Source: Candidatus Nitrosopumilus sp. (GTDB lineage: Archaea > Thermoproteota > Nitrososphaeria > Nitrososphaerales > Nitrosopumilaceae). Taken from it: 14,295 nt of DNA. Both the position numbers and the translations under genes were made by a program. The stretch spans positions 1-14,295 of the forward strand of contig JABMOR010000097.1 of assembly GCA_013203245.1 (NCBI GenBank), written 5' to 3'. The notes beneath the pieces were generated by a model. The model did not search any database. It had not been told where the DNA came from and worked only from the letters and a program-made list of their open reading frames with translations. Shown in pieces: positions 12,953 through 14,295 of this stretch. Every line of letters begins with the position of its first letter. The stretch's first letter is position 1.

Positions 12953-14295
12953 CTAATATTTTCTAAAAAATCCTGAAAATAGCATTATCAAACCAGAACT
13001 AATCATACCAACTAAACCTAGTAATTCATTTGATTGATATAAAAATACAGAACCAAGAAAAGTTGCAGATGCAAATATGCTTCCACTGATTAAAACCATA
13101 GGTCTTCCTTTCTTCATATAGATTTGAGCTTCATCCATAAGTTTTTTCATCTCAGGTCCAATTCTAAGTGCTGAATCAATTGATTTTGAGAAATTATCAA
13201 ATGAAATCTTTAATTCTTCAATATATGCACGTGGAATAAGATTTTCTTCTTGTAAAATATTTTTTAAAACTTTAACAAATTTAAAATCTACATCATGAGT
13301 TTTATAGATTCCTTCAATAATTGATGCCATTCTCATATACAAAGCTAAATTCTTGGGCAATACAAATGGGAATTTACTCATTGTTTGATTTGCAAGCTCC
13401 ATCAAACTTTGAACTTCCATTTCATCAGGTTTATTTCCGTGCATTGCACGAATTGAGAGTTCAATTCCTTTTTCAATTACCTCTCTATTGTAACCAGGAA
13501 TTAACATTGAAAGATCAATCATCGCATTGACTACTCTAGGAGGATTTTTTTCAACTAGTGCAAGATAAAGTTGAATTAGCTTGAATCTAGTCTCATTGTT
13601 TATTCGCCCAACCATTCCATAGTCGTACAAAATGAGTTTTCCATCATCAGTTACTGAAATGTTACCAGGGTGAGGATCTGCATGGAATATGGAATGTTTG
13701 AGAAGCATTGTAAAAAACACCTTGTGAACGTCAATTACAAGCTGCTCCCTGTCAATTCCTCTCTCATTCAGGGCTTTTACGTCCGTAACCTTGATTCCGG
13801 GAAGATACTCCATTGTAAGGACGTTTTTTGATGAATAGTCATCATAAACAAATGGCACAATGACTTTGCCTGAACTAGCCATATCGTGTTTGATTTGTTT
13901 AAGATTCAGGAGTTCATTTGTGTAATCCATCTCTTCATGAATCGTTTCAATGAATTGAGAAAGCATTGCTTTTGCAGAGTAACGCAAGTTTGGATCAACA
14001 AATCTTAATGCCAAAGGAAGAACTTTTTTCAAGACTTGGAGATCCTTTGCGACAACCTTTTCAATTCCAGGTCTTTTCACTTTTACAACAATCTGCTTAC
14101 CAGAAATAGAGCCACGGTAAACTTGGCCTAGTGAGGCCCCAGAAATTGGGTTGGGATCAATCGCATCAAATTTTTCATCAATTGAACCAAGTTCTTTTTC
14201 AATTATCGGTTTTACTTGATCAAAAGGTGCAGAAGGAACGCAGTCTTGAAGTTTTGAAAGCTCTTCCATATACGGTTGAGGTAAAATATCTGCTC
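12953..14295 (-). CDS. ABC1/UbiB (ADCK)-family atypical kinase-like protein, partial (5' end outside window)
   Basis: The frame is open to the right edge: upstream of the ATG at 14269 the codons continue as ADILPQPYMEELSKLQD, the conserved ABC1 entry segment, so the true start and the KxGQ motif lie beyond the window. Visible motifs: SGASLGQVYRG (nucleotide loop), VVKVKRPGIEKV (catalytic Lys), EEMDYTNELLNLKQI, the catalytic loop HADPHPGNI, and LYDYGMVGR in place of DFG. After the kinase-like domain come helices and then two membrane helices at the C-terminus (from about ISGSIFASATFLGSVFLY to the end, tail FFRKY). ABC1 proteins support isoprenoid-quinone or lipid metabolism; in an archaeon the partner is probably a menaquinone-type or ether-lipid pathway, but that is inference. 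Stop is one base from the hsp20 stop. Confidence 0.92.
   Translation of the reverse strand, partial: ADILPQPYMEELSKLQDCVPSAPFDQVKPIIEKELGSIDEKFDAIDPNPISGASLGQVYRGSISGKQIVVKVKRPGIEKVVAKDLQVLKKVLPLALRFVDPNLRYSAKAMLSQFIETIHEEMDYTNELLNLKQIKHDMASSGKVIVPFVYDDYSSKNVLTMEYLPGIKVTDVKALNERGIDREQLVIDVHKVFFTMLLKHSIFHADPHPGNISVTDDGKLILYDYGMVGRINNETRFKLIQLYLALVEKNPPRVVNAMIDLSMLIPGYNREVIEKGIELSIRAMHGNKPDEMEVQSLMELANQTMSKFPFVLPKNLALYMRMASIIEGIYKTHDVDFKFVKVLKNILQEENLIPRAYIEELKISFDNFSKSIDSALRIGPEMKKLMDEAQIYMKKGRPMVLISGSIFASATFLGSVFLYQSNELLGLVGMISSGLIMLFSGFFRKY

Overview
The window looks like an AT-rich, compact chromosome segment of a marine ammonia-oxidising archaeon (Nitrososphaerota/Thaumarchaeota, most like Nitrosopumilus). 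The reasons are an archaeal A/V-type ATP synthase (subunits I and C, and probably E), an Amt ammonium transporter with a signal peptide, an archaeal-type UMP kinase, archaeal TATA-like boxes about 27 bases before start codons (leaderless or nearly leaderless transcripts), and several convergent gene pairs with almost no space between stops. Identification is from protein recognition only; no database was searched.

Layout. (1) 1-2345: a divergent ATP-synthase locus, with a partial coiled-coil stalk subunit (probably E) leaving the window leftwards and subunit I (atpI) rightwards, sharing an 87-base spacer; both begin with TTG. (2) 2359-3519: a membrane-anchored extracytoplasmic protein whose N-terminal zinc ribbon lies in a different frame upstream, joined at a textbook A_AAA_AAC stop-proximal slippery heptamer, then a divergent 50-residue zinc-finger protein. 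(3) 3524-5930: a two-domain rhodanese-type sulfurtransferase behind the Amt ammonium transporter. (4) 6058-8750: a winged-helix-like protein, then atpC, a two-helix small membrane protein, and a Cas4/RecB-like Fe-S protein that appears to lack its catalytic E-x-K. (5) 8791-9551: an easily missed 36-residue membrane microprotein with a strong promoter, a perfect 11-bp hairpin, and a membrane-anchored LEA14/WHy-type protein. (6) 9622-9975: a small unknown protein. (7) 9976-12493 (minus strand): a nucleotide-metabolism operon tmk - HD phosphohydrolase - pyrH with 4-base ATGA overlaps. (8) 12571-14295: an Hsp20 chaperone converging on a partial ABC1/UbiB-family kinase-like protein.

How the parts fit. 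Amt brings in ammonium, the energy substrate of these archaea, and the ATP synthase uses the resulting proton-motive force. The atpC promoter and the presumed atpE promoter share an identical 15-base element, suggesting that dispersed ATP-synthase units are co-regulated. The tmk/HD/pyrH operon would balance UMP, dTMP and dNTP pools. The most unusual items are the split zinc-ribbon/transmembrane gene with its frameshift-like junction, the hidden 36-residue microprotein, and the atpC-linked membrane protein plus catalytically degenerate Cas4-like protein. No tRNA, rRNA, CRISPR array, insertion sequence or integrase was seen.
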